Shown here: positions 42,449 through 51,764 of the stretch, piece by piece
How the letters are laid out: the number at the start of each line of letters is the position of its first letter
Numbering within the stretch: the first letter of the stretch is position 1
DNA from: Trifolium pratense
Lineage: Eukaryota > Streptophyta > Magnoliopsida > Fabales > Fabaceae
Assembly: GCF_020283565.1 (NCBI RefSeq)
Contig: NC_060063.1
Coordinates: 24,358,777-24,422,776, forward strand
Direction: 5' to 3'
DNA: 64,000 nucleotides
The notes under the pieces: model-generated
The model's database searches: none
Told to the model about the DNA's origin: nothing
Seen by the model: the letters and a program-made list of their open reading frames with translations, nothing else
Translations under genes and position numbers: made by a program

Positions 42449-44188
42449 TCAGGAGATGGCAAGGGCAACTGGCTTGTGCCCGGATTTTTCTGGTGCAGCT
42501 TCTTCGGTGTTGCTGGTCTCAGCAGCTTCTGCCCGGGGAGCATTGCCCCTATTGACGTATTGTTTGATTTGCCCATTTCTAATCAAAATTTCAATGGCGT
42601 CTTTCAATTGGATGCAGTCGTCAGTCAGATGGCCGTAGCCTTTGTGGTACTTGCAGTATCTGCTCTTGTCTTGGCCAGGCTTTGAGGGTTGTTGTCTTGG
42701 AAATTTAATTCCTGCTTTAGTGAACTCAGCTGAGTTGCACTCTTTCCAAATTTCTTCCCGCGTTTTACTAAGGGGAGTATAGTTGCTGAATGTGCTGGGA
42801 GGTCCACGGGGCTCTCTAGGCCTTTCGCCTCTTCGTCTTCCTCCTCCCCGGCTGGACTGTTCAGCATTTGAACGAGGAGCAGGTTGGCTGTTTCCTGCTC
42901 GCCCATAACGGGCAGCATCTGCAGCTTGTTGCTCCTCATATTGGATGTAGGCTTGAGATTTGAGGAGGAGGTCGCTAAAGGTGCTTGGTTTTTCAATTCC
43001 AACGGCTCTTGCAAAGTCACTGTTTGGCCTAAGGCCCCTTTGGAGCAGGTACTTCTTCATGTCATCAGTTGTTTCTACCTGGACGGCTTCTCTGTTGAAC
43101 CTCTCTATGAAACTGCAGAGAGATTCATTATCAGCTTGGAAGATGGCATCCAGGACTGCCTCGGTTTTTGGTTGTTTGCGGGAAGCAGTGAAGTGCCTGC
43201 AGAATTGGTCGGTCAGATCCATCCATGAGGAAACGGAGCGAGGAGCTAGGCTATGGTACCAGGCCATAGCTCCCTTTCTCAGTGTAGTTGGGAAGATTCT
43301 GCATCTAATTGCTCCGCTGACCCTCAAGAAGTTCAGGGTAGCATTGATTGATGCGATGTGTTCATCTGGGTCAGTAAGTCCATCATAAGCTGGGAGAGCA
43401 GGTGGTCGTTCAAATCCCTTTGGAACGGGTGCTTGAAGGATGTCGTGAGATAAAGGGCAGCGGGGATCCTCCTCGTCGCTCTCTTGTGAGTTGAGGGGAG
43501 GTGAACCCTCGCGATTAGGAGTAGGGCTCCTGGAGAATTGGTCAGTGTGATAACTGCGGCTTACTGACTGCCCTTGTTTGGTCATTAAGCTGAGTCCCTG
43601 GGGAGAATGACGACGAGGAGGTGTTCGGTCCACAATTTTTCCTTTTTTCACATTTGGGGAAGATATACCCACGCGGGGGGGGGGGGGGGAGACATGGTCT
43701 CTTTTCTTGCCAGGTTGCTCGATCCTCTCGAGGGCAGGTCGTCGTTGTTTGACAGTTTCCTGACGAGGAGGGGATTGAGAAGTATGAGTTCTCCTCGGGG
43801 GAGAGTTGTTCCTTGAGAATCGCTGATTCCTTTCCAAGCGATCGAGTCTCAGATTCTGCTCGTCCATTCGGCGATTCTGGCCTTGGAGAACTTCGGTGGT
43901 TTGTTTCAGGGCAGCTATGAGTGCTGCTAGTTCAGCATTGGTAACTGAAGCAGCGGACAAGTCGGTCTCTGCTGATTTGCCCTGCTCGGACTGAGGGCGC
44001 TTCCCTGCTTGTTTCTCAGTCAAGACGACCAAGTCGCCATCCTCAGAAGTCCAGGAAGTTTCCTGCCCATCTCTAGGGTCTGACTCGGGGAGGGCCTGGA
44101 GGTCAGTGATGAGAGCAGGAGACAGACGGGGAGAAGATGGAGGAGCAGCGTCCTCAACGTCATTGTTGAAATGAGATGAACTGGCCAT
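42449..44188 (-). CDS. Gypsy Gag (579 aa)
   Basis: Starts at ATG 44188 (MASSSHFNNDVEDAAPPSS), about 90 bp inside the 5' LTR. The N-terminal third is charged and low-complexity with a Gln-rich helix. The retrotransposon gag core is at about 240-370 (MAWYHSLAPRSVSSWMDLTD, FCRHFTASRKQ, SLCSFIERFNREAVQVE). A single zinc-knuckle-like CKYHKGYGHLTDDC lies near residue 510, the form seen in Tat/Ogre Gag proteins. The frame ends at TGA 42449-42451 and continues open in Pol. A run of 15 G (plus strand 43675-43689) lies within the coding region and is a likely site of indels. Otherwise intact. Confidence 0.9.
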   Translation of the reverse strand: MASSSHFNNDVEDAAPPSSPRLSPALITDLQALPESDPRDGQETSWTSEDGDLVVLTEKQAGKRPQSEQGKSAETDLSAASVTNAELAALIAALKQTTEVLQGQNRRMDEQNLRLDRLERNQRFSRNNSPPRRTHTSQSPPRQETVKQRRPALERIEQPGKKRDHVSPPPPRVGISSPNVKKGKIVDRTPPRRHSPQGLSLMTKQGQSVSRSYHTDQFSRSPTPNREGSPPLNSQESDEEDPRCPLSHDILQAPVPKGFERPPALPAYDGLTDPDEHIASINATLNFLRVSGAIRCRIFPTTLRKGAMAWYHSLAPRSVSSWMDLTDQFCRHFTASRKQPKTEAVLDAIFQADNESLCSFIERFNREAVQVETTDDMKKYLLQRGLRPNSDFARAVGIEKPSTFSDLLLKSQAYIQYEEQQAADAARYGRAGNSQPAPRSNAEQSSRGGGRRRGERPREPRGPPSTFSNYTPLSKTREEIWKECNSAEFTKAGIKFPRQQPSKPGQDKSRYCKYHKGYGHLTDDCIQLKDAIEILIRNGQIKQYVNRGNAPRAEAAETSNTEEAAPEKSGHKPVALAIS

Positions 44189-44258
44189 GATGAAAAAGTG
44201 ATTGATTGGTTTTGTTCTTTGGTTTTCTTGTTCGAAATAAAGAAGGGGAGAACTCAGA

Positions 44259-44276
44259 TCCCCACAGTCGGCGCCA
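44259..44276 (-). other. Gypsy primer-binding site
   Basis: On the minus strand TGGCGCCGACTGTGGGGA begins one base after the 5' LTR end. TGGCGCCG... sites are usual in plant Tat/Athila-type gypsy elements. The tRNA partner was not identified. Confidence 0.7.
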
Positions 44277-44277
44277 C

Positions 44278-44721
44278 TGATCTTAACTGTTGATCAGAAC
44301 AGGTAGAAGGCCAGCTGGAAGTCCGTTGAGCAGGTGGTAGGCAACAGGTTCGAGCAGATGGTCCACGGAGGGGGGGGGTTGTACCTGCAGGTGCTCCGAT
44401 GCCAAAGTCAGACAAGGAAAGAGAGCAAGAGAGATACTAGAGAGAGAAAGTAAATGAGAGAATGAACAATGTTACCTAGCTCTCCTGTATATGAGAGCTT
44501 ATATAGCCCCCAGCTCTGGGCCAAAGGTCCTCTTAGTGGGCTGGACTAGCCAAGGCCCATTAAGAGGGACTGCCAAGATATTACCCTTAGATAGTGGGTG
44601 AAGTAGTAATTTTACCCTATCTTGGTGGAGAGGTTGTGCCATGCTGACATGGAGGTGGTTGGGCAAGCCATGTGGACTTTGTGAGGGTCTAGGTGGACTA
44701 GCATTAGTCTAGTCCAGAACA
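44278..44721 (-). repeat. Gypsy 5' LTR
   Basis: 444 bp. TATA box CTATATAAGC on the minus strand near 44495-44507. Compared with the other LTR I saw four substitutions, near 44303, 44344, 44350 and 44491. Confidence 0.93.
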
Positions 44722-45806
44722 ATCTTTTTAATTCCTTAGTAGTTTTGTTTTACTTTTGATTCTAGCTGGGTTTTATTATCAGAGTAATTCACTTAAGTGT
44801 AAGGATTAAAGCAATGAGTTTTTTGTGTTATGATTTGATCAAACCATACGAGTACGGATACCAATATCGGGTACAAAAAAATACAAGTATTTCACTGTTT
44901 TACATACAATTGTGCATTCCATGCTTTAATCAACAAAACATGAAAAACAATACTATCTAAACTAAATAAGAATATCTGCTTCATAGTAAAATTTGTGAAC
45001 TTGATGATGCATCTTCCTTTAACTTTTCATTCATTAGTTTGTATTAAACTTGTGCATTCTGTAAAGTATAAATATGATATTTCAATAGCAAATGCTTTCT
45101 ATTAATTTTATAGGGCAAAAATGAAAACAAATTGGGAGTGACTGTACTATGGCATAAAGTTTGAATAAACTCTTTTATATTTTGTAAGTTGAAATCTTTA
45201 AAAGAAACTCTAATTTCTTCCATTTTTAATTATATTGCAAGGTAAAATCCTATGCAAAAGAAAATCCAAACAACTACGTAAAATAAAACTCACCACAAGG
45301 CATGCCTAATAGGCCTAGCGAAGCGAAATCAAAATCTATGATTCAAGATCAATTTTATAATTCTCCCTGATTCAATAATCACTTTTTTAATCTATGTAGA
45401 ATAATGATAATAATTCGATTTAGATATGAGTATCGAATAGTATATATAGAAAATTCAATTACTCTTTTTTATTAGCAAAGAAAATGCAGTCACCTTGATT
45501 GAGTAAAAAATAATAAAAATTCAATACTACATAATAGACTTGAAAGAGGAAAATTACATTAAAAAGTTATTCCATAAAGTAGACGCTTAGTTCAGATGCC
45601 AGGAATTGTGGGCATGCTTCTTACAGTTGAGACTCTCTTTTTTGACAGATGATATTTCACCAATTGTCTTACGGTTGAATGGTCCGCCTGTGAAATGCCC
45701 GCGCTATCGTAATCTATAGAACCATCACCTCCTATCTCCAGCTCTAGTGCAACGGCAAACAAAGTTCGAAATCTTGAAATATCAAGATAGAAAAGTTCAG
45801 AAACAG
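44722..45806 (+). repeat. Duplicated family flank, copy 1 (continues from 22461)
   Basis: After the gypsy element the sequence continues the 3' flank of fragment F and matches 47599-48616. It ends with fragment G on the minus strand. A block of about 100 bp near 45500 differs from the second copy by insertion/deletion. Confidence 0.85.
45592..45806 (-). pseudogene. Family fragment G (C-terminal end of an H-type copy)
   Basis: The last codons of member H are reproduced (VSELFYLDISRFRTLFAVAL to the stop at 45592), with one or two substitutions. The match breaks at 45806, where H continues. No start and no N-terminal part. Confidence 0.85.
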
Positions 45807-47365
45807 CGTAGTGAAAATCAGCAATTTCCTACAATTTTCCTGTTTTCTTGCAAAACAAGTAATCATGCTTATGAATAGATTTCTCTTACATTTATTGCTT
45901 AAAACCTACTAAAATGCATTTAATGTTGCTAAAATATGCATGGATTAGAGAGTGTGACGATCCGTCATCAGTGCACAAATAATGAAAACAAAAGTTAATA
46001 TGTGTTGTTGCAAGTGTCAGTGTTAAGTCCGACATTGCTTAAAAAAGTGGAGGTTGAACACTTTATAAATGAGAGGTCTCATATACCTAATACCTTAAGG
46101 TTTTTGGTTAAAGTGTGGTGTCCAACTCACTTGTGAAATTGTTCTGGAACCCAATGTGGATGATCTCCCGACTGCCCTCTCATGAGCCAACAATATGTAA
46201 TTATTGCACCAAGCTCATGCTGACACAAAGCAGGAAGAATTAGTCAAAACTAACACTAGCTTTAGTTCTAGTTTACAAGTTACTTAGTCCATCAGTTTAT
46301 AATAACGTACTCTCTTGTAATAGTTATGTTGGAAGGAAGCTTTAATAGGTGGAGAAAGTGTTTAAGTATTTGAGAGAGGATATGAAACTTGTTGGAAGAG
46401 AATGCTACTTATATTATTGAGTGTTTGTAATTTTTGGCTTGATTTACAAATGACTAGCTCTCCCCTATTTATAGCCTTCAAGGGAGAGTTCTACATACTT
46501 CAAGAGACTCTTCTACATAATTCTATGAGAGAGTTCTACACACTTCTCTCTACTACTACATACATTTTCTACTATGACTTCTACTTATTTCTACATATCT
46601 CTAGAACATTCTTTAGACTTACTACTTATTACTAAATTTGGGCTTAAACTTCATTTAGATAAAGTCCATCTAATTCAACAAAGTCAAAAAACAACATAAG
46701 ATATAATGTGTTGGTTGCATCATAAATCATTCTTTACTTTCTATAAAGAAGAAATTATTGTCTTTCAATATATGAAATATGTTTGAATTAGTCTTTAGAT
46801 AGTCCATATTTCAATGGCCAAAAAATGTTACACATGCTACAAAATATAGAAGTTGTTCTTGTCCTTCAACAATTAAATACATAGATTGTATATTCAATAG
46901 TATATCCAACAATTCATGCATAGTTGTTGGATCGAGATCAAATGGGACATATTTTAAACTCGGAATTTCAATGTTTCAGAAAGTAAAACATGAATGAAAT
47001 ATGGACTGTTTGGTCTTAATTCAACGGTCACTAATTTTTTTAACTGAATGGATTGTTGGCCGCAGTAAATCTAAATTCATAAACAAAACCCTTTTAAATT
47101 TAACTAAAATGTTTAATACACATGAATCATGGTGACTAAAACCAAAAACAATATTTCTCAATAAAAAAAAAAAAACAAAAAAATTTGCATTTCAAAACTA
47201 AAACCAAAAATAAAATCATAGAGGGACTTTTTTGAACCAAACAAACTAAATCATGGAGGGACTTAAAAGTGAAAATAGTATATATTTACATAATATGACT
47301 TCTACTTATTTCTACATATCTCTAGAACATTCTTTAGACTTACTACTTATTACTACTACATACTT
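45807..47365. other. Intergenic with LTR-like relics, no gene seen
   Basis: From about 46010 to 46160 the sequence has a short-LTR/TRIM flavour (GTTAAGTCCGACATTGCTT, CACTTTATAAATGAGAGG). A TATTTATAGCC block near 46468 could be an antisense TATA box of another relic. A direct repeat of about 58 bp (46574-46632 and 47290-47350) brackets part of the region. Small ORFs are not gene-like. Confidence 0.45.
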
Positions 47366-47630
47366 CAATCATGTTTGTTCTGTTTCTGATCTTCACTATT
47401 TTGATCGTTCGAGATTACCTACTCTATTTGCTGTACCACTAGAGTTGCAGAAGGGACGAGATGGATCAAGCTTATATAATGTTGGCGACTCTGCGGCGAT
47501 CATAGGGACAAACCGAAAAAAAGTAAATGATTTAGTAAAACTTCACTGGAAAGGGATGGAAGGAACATATAAGACTGTGCTTGGCTTGATTTATCTTTTT
47601 AATTCCTTAGTAGTTTTGTTTTACTTTTGA
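47366..47630 (+). pseudogene. Family fragment I (C-terminal piece)
   Basis: Reads NHVCSVSDLHYFDRSRLPTL, FAVPLELQKGRDGSS, then VNDLVKLHWKGMEGTYK and out into the 3' flank. The protein end of member B is lost through the same 65-bp deletion seen in F. No promoter or start; an upstream ATG at 47253 lies in unrelated sequence. Confidence 0.85.
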
Positions 47631-48616
47631 TTCTAGCTGGGTTTTATTATCAGAGTAATTCACTTAAGTGTAAGGATTAAAGCAATGAGTTTTTTGTGTT
47701 ATGATTTGATCAAACCATACGAGTACGGATACCAATATCGGGTACAAAAAAATACAAGTATTTCACTGTTTTACATACAATTGTGCATTCCATGCTTTAA
47801 TCAACAAAACATGAAAAACAATACTATCTAAACTAAATAAGAATATCTGCTTCATAGTAAAATTTGTGAACTTGATGATGCATCTTCCTTTAACTTTTCA
47901 TTCATTAGTTTGTATTAAACTTGTGCATTCTGTAAAGTATAAATATGATATTTCAATAGCAAATGCTTTCTATTAATTTTATAGGGCAAAAATGAAAACA
48001 AATTGGCAGTGACTGTACTATGGCATAAAGTTTGAATAAACTCTTTTATATTTTGTAAGTTGAAATCTTTAAAAGAAACTCTAATTTCTTCCATTTTTAA
48101 TTACATTGCAAGGTAAAATCCTATGCAAAAGAAAATCCAAAACAATTACGGAAAATAAAACTCACCACAAGGCATGCCTAATAGGCCTAGCAAAGCGAAA
48201 TCAAAATCTATGATTCAAGATCAATTTTATAATTCTCCCTGATTCATTAGTCACTTTTTAATCTATGTAGAATAATGATAATAATTCGATTTAGATATGA
48301 GCATCGAAGAGTACATATAGAAAATGCAAAGAAAATGCAGTCACCACTTCATTCTATTTTGGGCTTGACGCTTAGTTAAGTCTCTAGGATCATAACATAT
48401 TCAGATGCCAGGAATTGTGGGCATGCTTCTTACAGTTGAGACTCCCTTTTTTGACAGATGATATTTCACCAATTGTCTTACGGTTGAATGGTCCGCCTGT
48501 GAAATGCCCGCGCTATCGTAATCTATAGAACCATCACCTCCTATCTCCAGCTCTAGTGCAACGGCAAACAAAGTTCGAAATCTTGAAATATCAAGATAGA
48601 AAAGTTCAGAAACAGA
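47408..48616 (+). repeat. Duplicated family flank, copy 2
   Basis: Matches 22265-22461 joined to 44722-45806. This copy is uninterrupted and so shows the pre-insertion state of the gypsy target (GATTTATCTTTTTAATTCC near 47588). Confidence 0.88.
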
Positions 48617-49507
48617 ACACACATGACTGAAATATTGAGGATAAGTGTGAGATGCAATAGCATTAATGGTCTCTTCCAAATTATCCACCTCTTCTTTAAG
48701 CCGGGAGACGGAGAGAACACAAGAATTAGTCTTAACTAACCACTTATTCATAACAGTGAATACACGCATATCTCCTGACCACGATAAAATGACACTCAAA
48801 TATTGACACAAACTACAAATTTGTGAATCTGGATGATCAAAGTTGTTCATGAGAAACGTAATAACAGAAGTGCGAATAGCATGATCAGCACCAAGCATAG
48901 TCCTAATATCTTTTTCTTTGTCTTGATCAAATGGTATACCGTAAGGAGAGTTGCATGGAGAGGAGCATCCAACTTTCGCCTTCAGTTCACGAATCCTCTT
49001 GGCGTTTGGAGTTTCACTGGTGTCAAACCAAAATAAATCGCAATCATCAACCTTGAAAAGAAGAAGGATATAATAGCCAAAGATTACGAGAATGGAGGAC
49101 CAATCCAATTGACTATGACATGAAATATCAATGTTGTTTTCTTCAGCCTGGGATGGTAAACTAACAAAATGTGGTCTAACGCCAATTCCATTCAGTGCTC
49201 CGACTACGGAGTTTCTGAATCCAGGAACCACGGAGCATAACATAGATCCCACATAAGTACATAACTCCTTACGATAGCCATACATTGCAGCTTTATATGC
49301 CACACTAAAAGCGATGTCAGTGCTGTCGCCTTCGTCAGGAATATAGAATATATAATCAGTCATGAATCCAATCCTACTGATTCCAAACTGCATATTTGAC
49401 TGATTGGATATTGGATTGATGAGGTTGCTTCTGCGAGTACTCGCCGAGGGGACAATGCTATGAATCATTGAATTTGATAACTCCTGTTTGATGCCTGCCT
49501 TTCTCAT
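48401..49507 (-). CDS. Family member H: unrecognised protein, long form, intact (368 aa)
   Basis: Single-exon minus-strand frame from ATG 49507 (MRKAGIKQELSNS) to TGA 48401. It contains all family blocks: FMTDYIFYIPDEGDSTD, AFSVAYKAA, ELCTYVGSMLCSVVPGFRNS, IGVRPHFVSLPSQAE, the hydrophobic WSSILVIFGYYILLLFK (about 134-150), IRELKAKVG, IPFDQDKEKDIRTMLG, CQYLSVILSWSGDMRV, LKEEVDNLEETINAIASH, YPQYFSHVCSVSEL, SRFRTLFAVALELE and a basic tail. It is the best reference copy for the family. A strong TATA box lies 90 bp upstream, but retrotransposon sequence starts at 49661, so only about 150 bp of native promoter remains. No signal peptide or known catalytic motif. Function unknown. Confidence 0.8.
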   Translation of the reverse strand: MRKAGIKQELSNSMIHSIVPSASTRRSNLINPISNQSNMQFGISRIGFMTDYIFYIPDEGDSTDIAFSVAYKAAMYGYRKELCTYVGSMLCSVVPGFRNSVVGALNGIGVRPHFVSLPSQAEENNIDISCHSQLDWSSILVIFGYYILLLFKVDDCDLFWFDTSETPNAKRIRELKAKVGCSSPCNSPYGIPFDQDKEKDIRTMLGADHAIRTSVITFLMNNFDHPDSQICSLCQYLSVILSWSGDMRVFTVMNKWLVKTNSCVLSVSRLKEEVDNLEETINAIASHTYPQYFSHVCSVSELFYLDISRFRTLFAVALELEIGGDGSIDYDSAGISQADHSTVRQLVKYHLSKKGVSTVRSMPTIPGI

Positions 49508-49596
49508 TTCCTTACAGAACTCAACTCATTCAAGAGTAGAAGTGGAATATTAAGGAGTTTATCTTTTGGATTTTTGGTTTATCAAGAAGACAAAGC

Positions 49597-49611
49597 ACTA
49601 TATATAAAGTG
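49597..49611 (-). promoter_or_regulatory. TATA box of member H
   Basis: On the minus strand CACTTTATATATAGT, identical to the box 95 bp upstream of member C. Distance to the ATG (about 90 bp) is the same in both. Confidence 0.65.
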
Positions 49612-49660
49612 TGGCCTAAGATGTGAGATTTGTGCTATTTAATGGAGAGAATGAGAAAGG

Positions 49661-50243
49661 TTCTCACATCTGGTGACTGTTTTTTTTGTGCTAATGTTCG
49701 TATGCTCGTATTGAGGGGGAGTGTGAGTAATATGCATGTACTGAGGGGGAGTAGTGAATATTCTTTCTCTATCTGGTGATTGTGTGCATGAATTCAGGGG
49801 GAGTGTGAGTGATAATATCTCTTGATCGCCTGAATATATTTGACGACAAATGTTGTGCCAAGTGTTATGACACCTGACTAATGAGTCCACTATCCATTAT
49901 GACTGAGAATTTATTTTTCTCAGATGCTTTATGGGAATTTATTTTTCCTGTTGTTCTTATGATGAATGGATGCGCTTTAACTATTAGGAGTTTATTTCTC
50001 CTATTTCTTTGCATCTAAAATGGGAGTTTATTTCTCCCTTGTGTTGTTCCATGAGGCTAGTCGTGTTTTTATTCCGCTGTTGCATTGCCTCTGATGCTAC
50101 TTAAATCTCTTTGAGGTAGTTTTATTGTGTGTTACTTTCTTTCCTAGTTGTGTGATCATGTTGACTCGAAGGAAAGGTAATACTGTATCTCTCTATATAC
50201 TGGTCTAATATTGTTTTAGCCAAAATTTGCCAAAGGGGGAGAT
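49661..50243 (+). repeat. Sirevirus 2: 3' internal remnant upstream of the left LTR
   Basis: Nearly identical (one substitution noticed) to 57464-58045, the region before the right LTR of the second Sirevirus, and includes the same chain of GAGGGGGAGT tracts. Its presence before the left LTR means an LTR was shared by two copies in tandem. Confidence 0.9.
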
Positions 50244-51283
50244 TGTTGGGTTTTTGTATATTGGCTACATTTTGCAAAAACATATTTTTAGCCAAATGTT
50301 GAGACAAATGTGCTGACCCCAAGTGTTGTGACAAATGTTGTTACACTTTGGAACAACACCTGACTCTGTTCTGCGCGTGCCAGCTAGATGTTATTATTTT
50401 CTACTCAATCTTTTGAAGATCTGTTTGAAGAATTGTTTCAAGGTTTCTTACAGAGGAAGGCGCACGTGTTTAATGTGTTTCATGAGGCAGCCAAACCCTA
50501 GTTTTATTTTCCAAAGGAATTATATTTTTGGAAAATATATTTTTGCGGTTCAAAAATATAACTATTGTTTTCAAAAATATATCACTGCTGCCGCAATTCT
50601 AGAAGCCCTAATTTTGTCTTGAAGCCCAAGTCATTCTACTACTATAAATACGAAGGCAAGCATATGGTTTCAAGTATCTAAAATCGAGTCTTACAAAGCG
50701 TGAGTTTTAGGGATTTTAGAGTGTTAATTGTGAGCCTTTCTTGTGTCTCATTGATGCAAGCTTAGGACCTGAGTGTTATTGAGTTGTAAGTGTGAACTTC
50801 TCCTAAGCTTTGAAGTACGGAGATTGTTCTATTGTGTTGTGTGGTTTACTCGCAAGCTTTTAAGCAAGAGTGAATCCTAGTTTCTTAGGAGTGTGTCTCC
50901 ACCTGTTGTGATTGTGAAATTGAATAACAACGCTGTCTGTGTTGTTAAGGTGGGAATTGGGACGGGGTCTCATATCTAGGAGTTCCTAGGTAGAAGTGTC
51001 ATTGGGTAGTGATTAAGTGAGAAGTTGTAAACGGGTGAGTTTAGCTTCGAAGTAATACTGCTGATAGTGGACTTCATTCCTGGATTGGTATCCCCCAGAG
51101 TAGGCTTTAGGCTGAACTGGGTTAACAACTCTCGTGTGTTATTTACTTTACTGTTTGTATTGTTTTATGTTATTTGCTCTGTTTATAGACAAGTGTTGGC
51201 GCACTTGTAACAACATCTGTCTACAACAGACAAGTGTTGATACACTTTGATCAACACCTGTCCAATGTGTGCCAGGAATTTCA
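50244..51283 (+). repeat. Sirevirus 2 left LTR
   Basis: 1040 bp, TGTTGGGTTTTTG to GGAATTTCA. TATAAATA at 50643-50650 is a likely promoter. Preceded by the polypurine tract AAAGGGGGAGAT, so it served as a 3' LTR of an upstream copy as well. Confidence 0.88.
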
Positions 51284-51285
51284 AT

Positions 51286-51298
51286 TGGTATCAGAGCC
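51286..51298 (+). other. Primer-binding site, Sirevirus 2
   Basis: TGGTATCAGAGCC, initiator-methionine tRNA type, two bases after the LTR. Confidence 0.8.
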
Positions 51299-51353
51299 TG
51301 GTTCCCTGTTCTGAATTTTAGGGTGAGCTCCAGGGAAACTTTTTCTGGCAAGG

Positions 51354-51747
51354 ATGGACAAAGAAGGAGGGTTTGTTACCAGAACCTCTTCTGGTTGGTG
51401 CCGCTAACTATGACTATTGGAAGTCCCGCATGTTGGCCTTTCTAAAACAAATTGAGAGCAAGACATGGAAGGCAGTTCTGAGAGGGTGGACCCCACCTGT
51501 GAAGATGGATAAAGATGGTAAACCAACTCTTGAGTTGAAATCTGCTGAAGAATGGTCCAAAGAAGAGGATGAGCTTGCTCTTGCAAACTCAAAAGCATTA
51601 TATGCACTATATAATGGTGTTGACAAACACATATTCAGACTCATCAAAAAGTGTGTCTCTGCTAAAGAAGCTTGGACAATTCTTGAGACTGTTCATGAAG
51701 GTACCACTCATGGAGATGTCATCACTGTGGAAGAAAGGGGCACATAA
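51354..51747 (+). pseudogene. Sirevirus 2 Gag remnant
   Basis: Starts with ATG 51354 (MDKEGGFVTRTSS), but the frame is lost within about 20 codons; the Gag core continues in another frame from 51373 ([53 protein letters not shown]). Shortly after, most of Gag is missing: the sequence jumps to [14 protein letters not shown], the end of the second Cys/His motif. A single internal deletion plus a frameshift explains this. Confidence 0.8.
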
Positions 51748-51764
51748 GGCCCTACTGCTACAAA

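Larger units (their letters stand above)
22462..44721 (-). mobile_element. Ty3/gypsy retrotransposon, Tat-type, with antisense gene; interrupted by a copia element
   Basis: Direct 444-bp LTRs (22462-22905 and 44278-44721) start TG and end CA; by eye they differ at about four bases. Both flanks carry ATCTT, a perfect 5-bp duplication within the family 3' flank. The minus strand encodes gag (44188-42449) and pol (42421 onward). The extra RNase H of archaeal type between RT and integrase, and the DQGSS protease motif, point to the Tat lineage. Between pol and the 3' LTR lies a spliced antisense gene (23954-25982). Without the nested copia (27446-38825) the element is about 10.9 kb. Confidence 0.93.

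Noticed and set aside
39527..43816. Many plus-strand ORFs opposite gypsy gag and pol
   Set aside because: Shadow frames of the minus-strand polyprotein with no domain of their own.
49639..49890. 83-codon ORF repeated at 57417-57692
   Set aside because: It lies in the duplicated non-coding 3' region of Sirevirus 2, antisense to PPT repeats; no domain.
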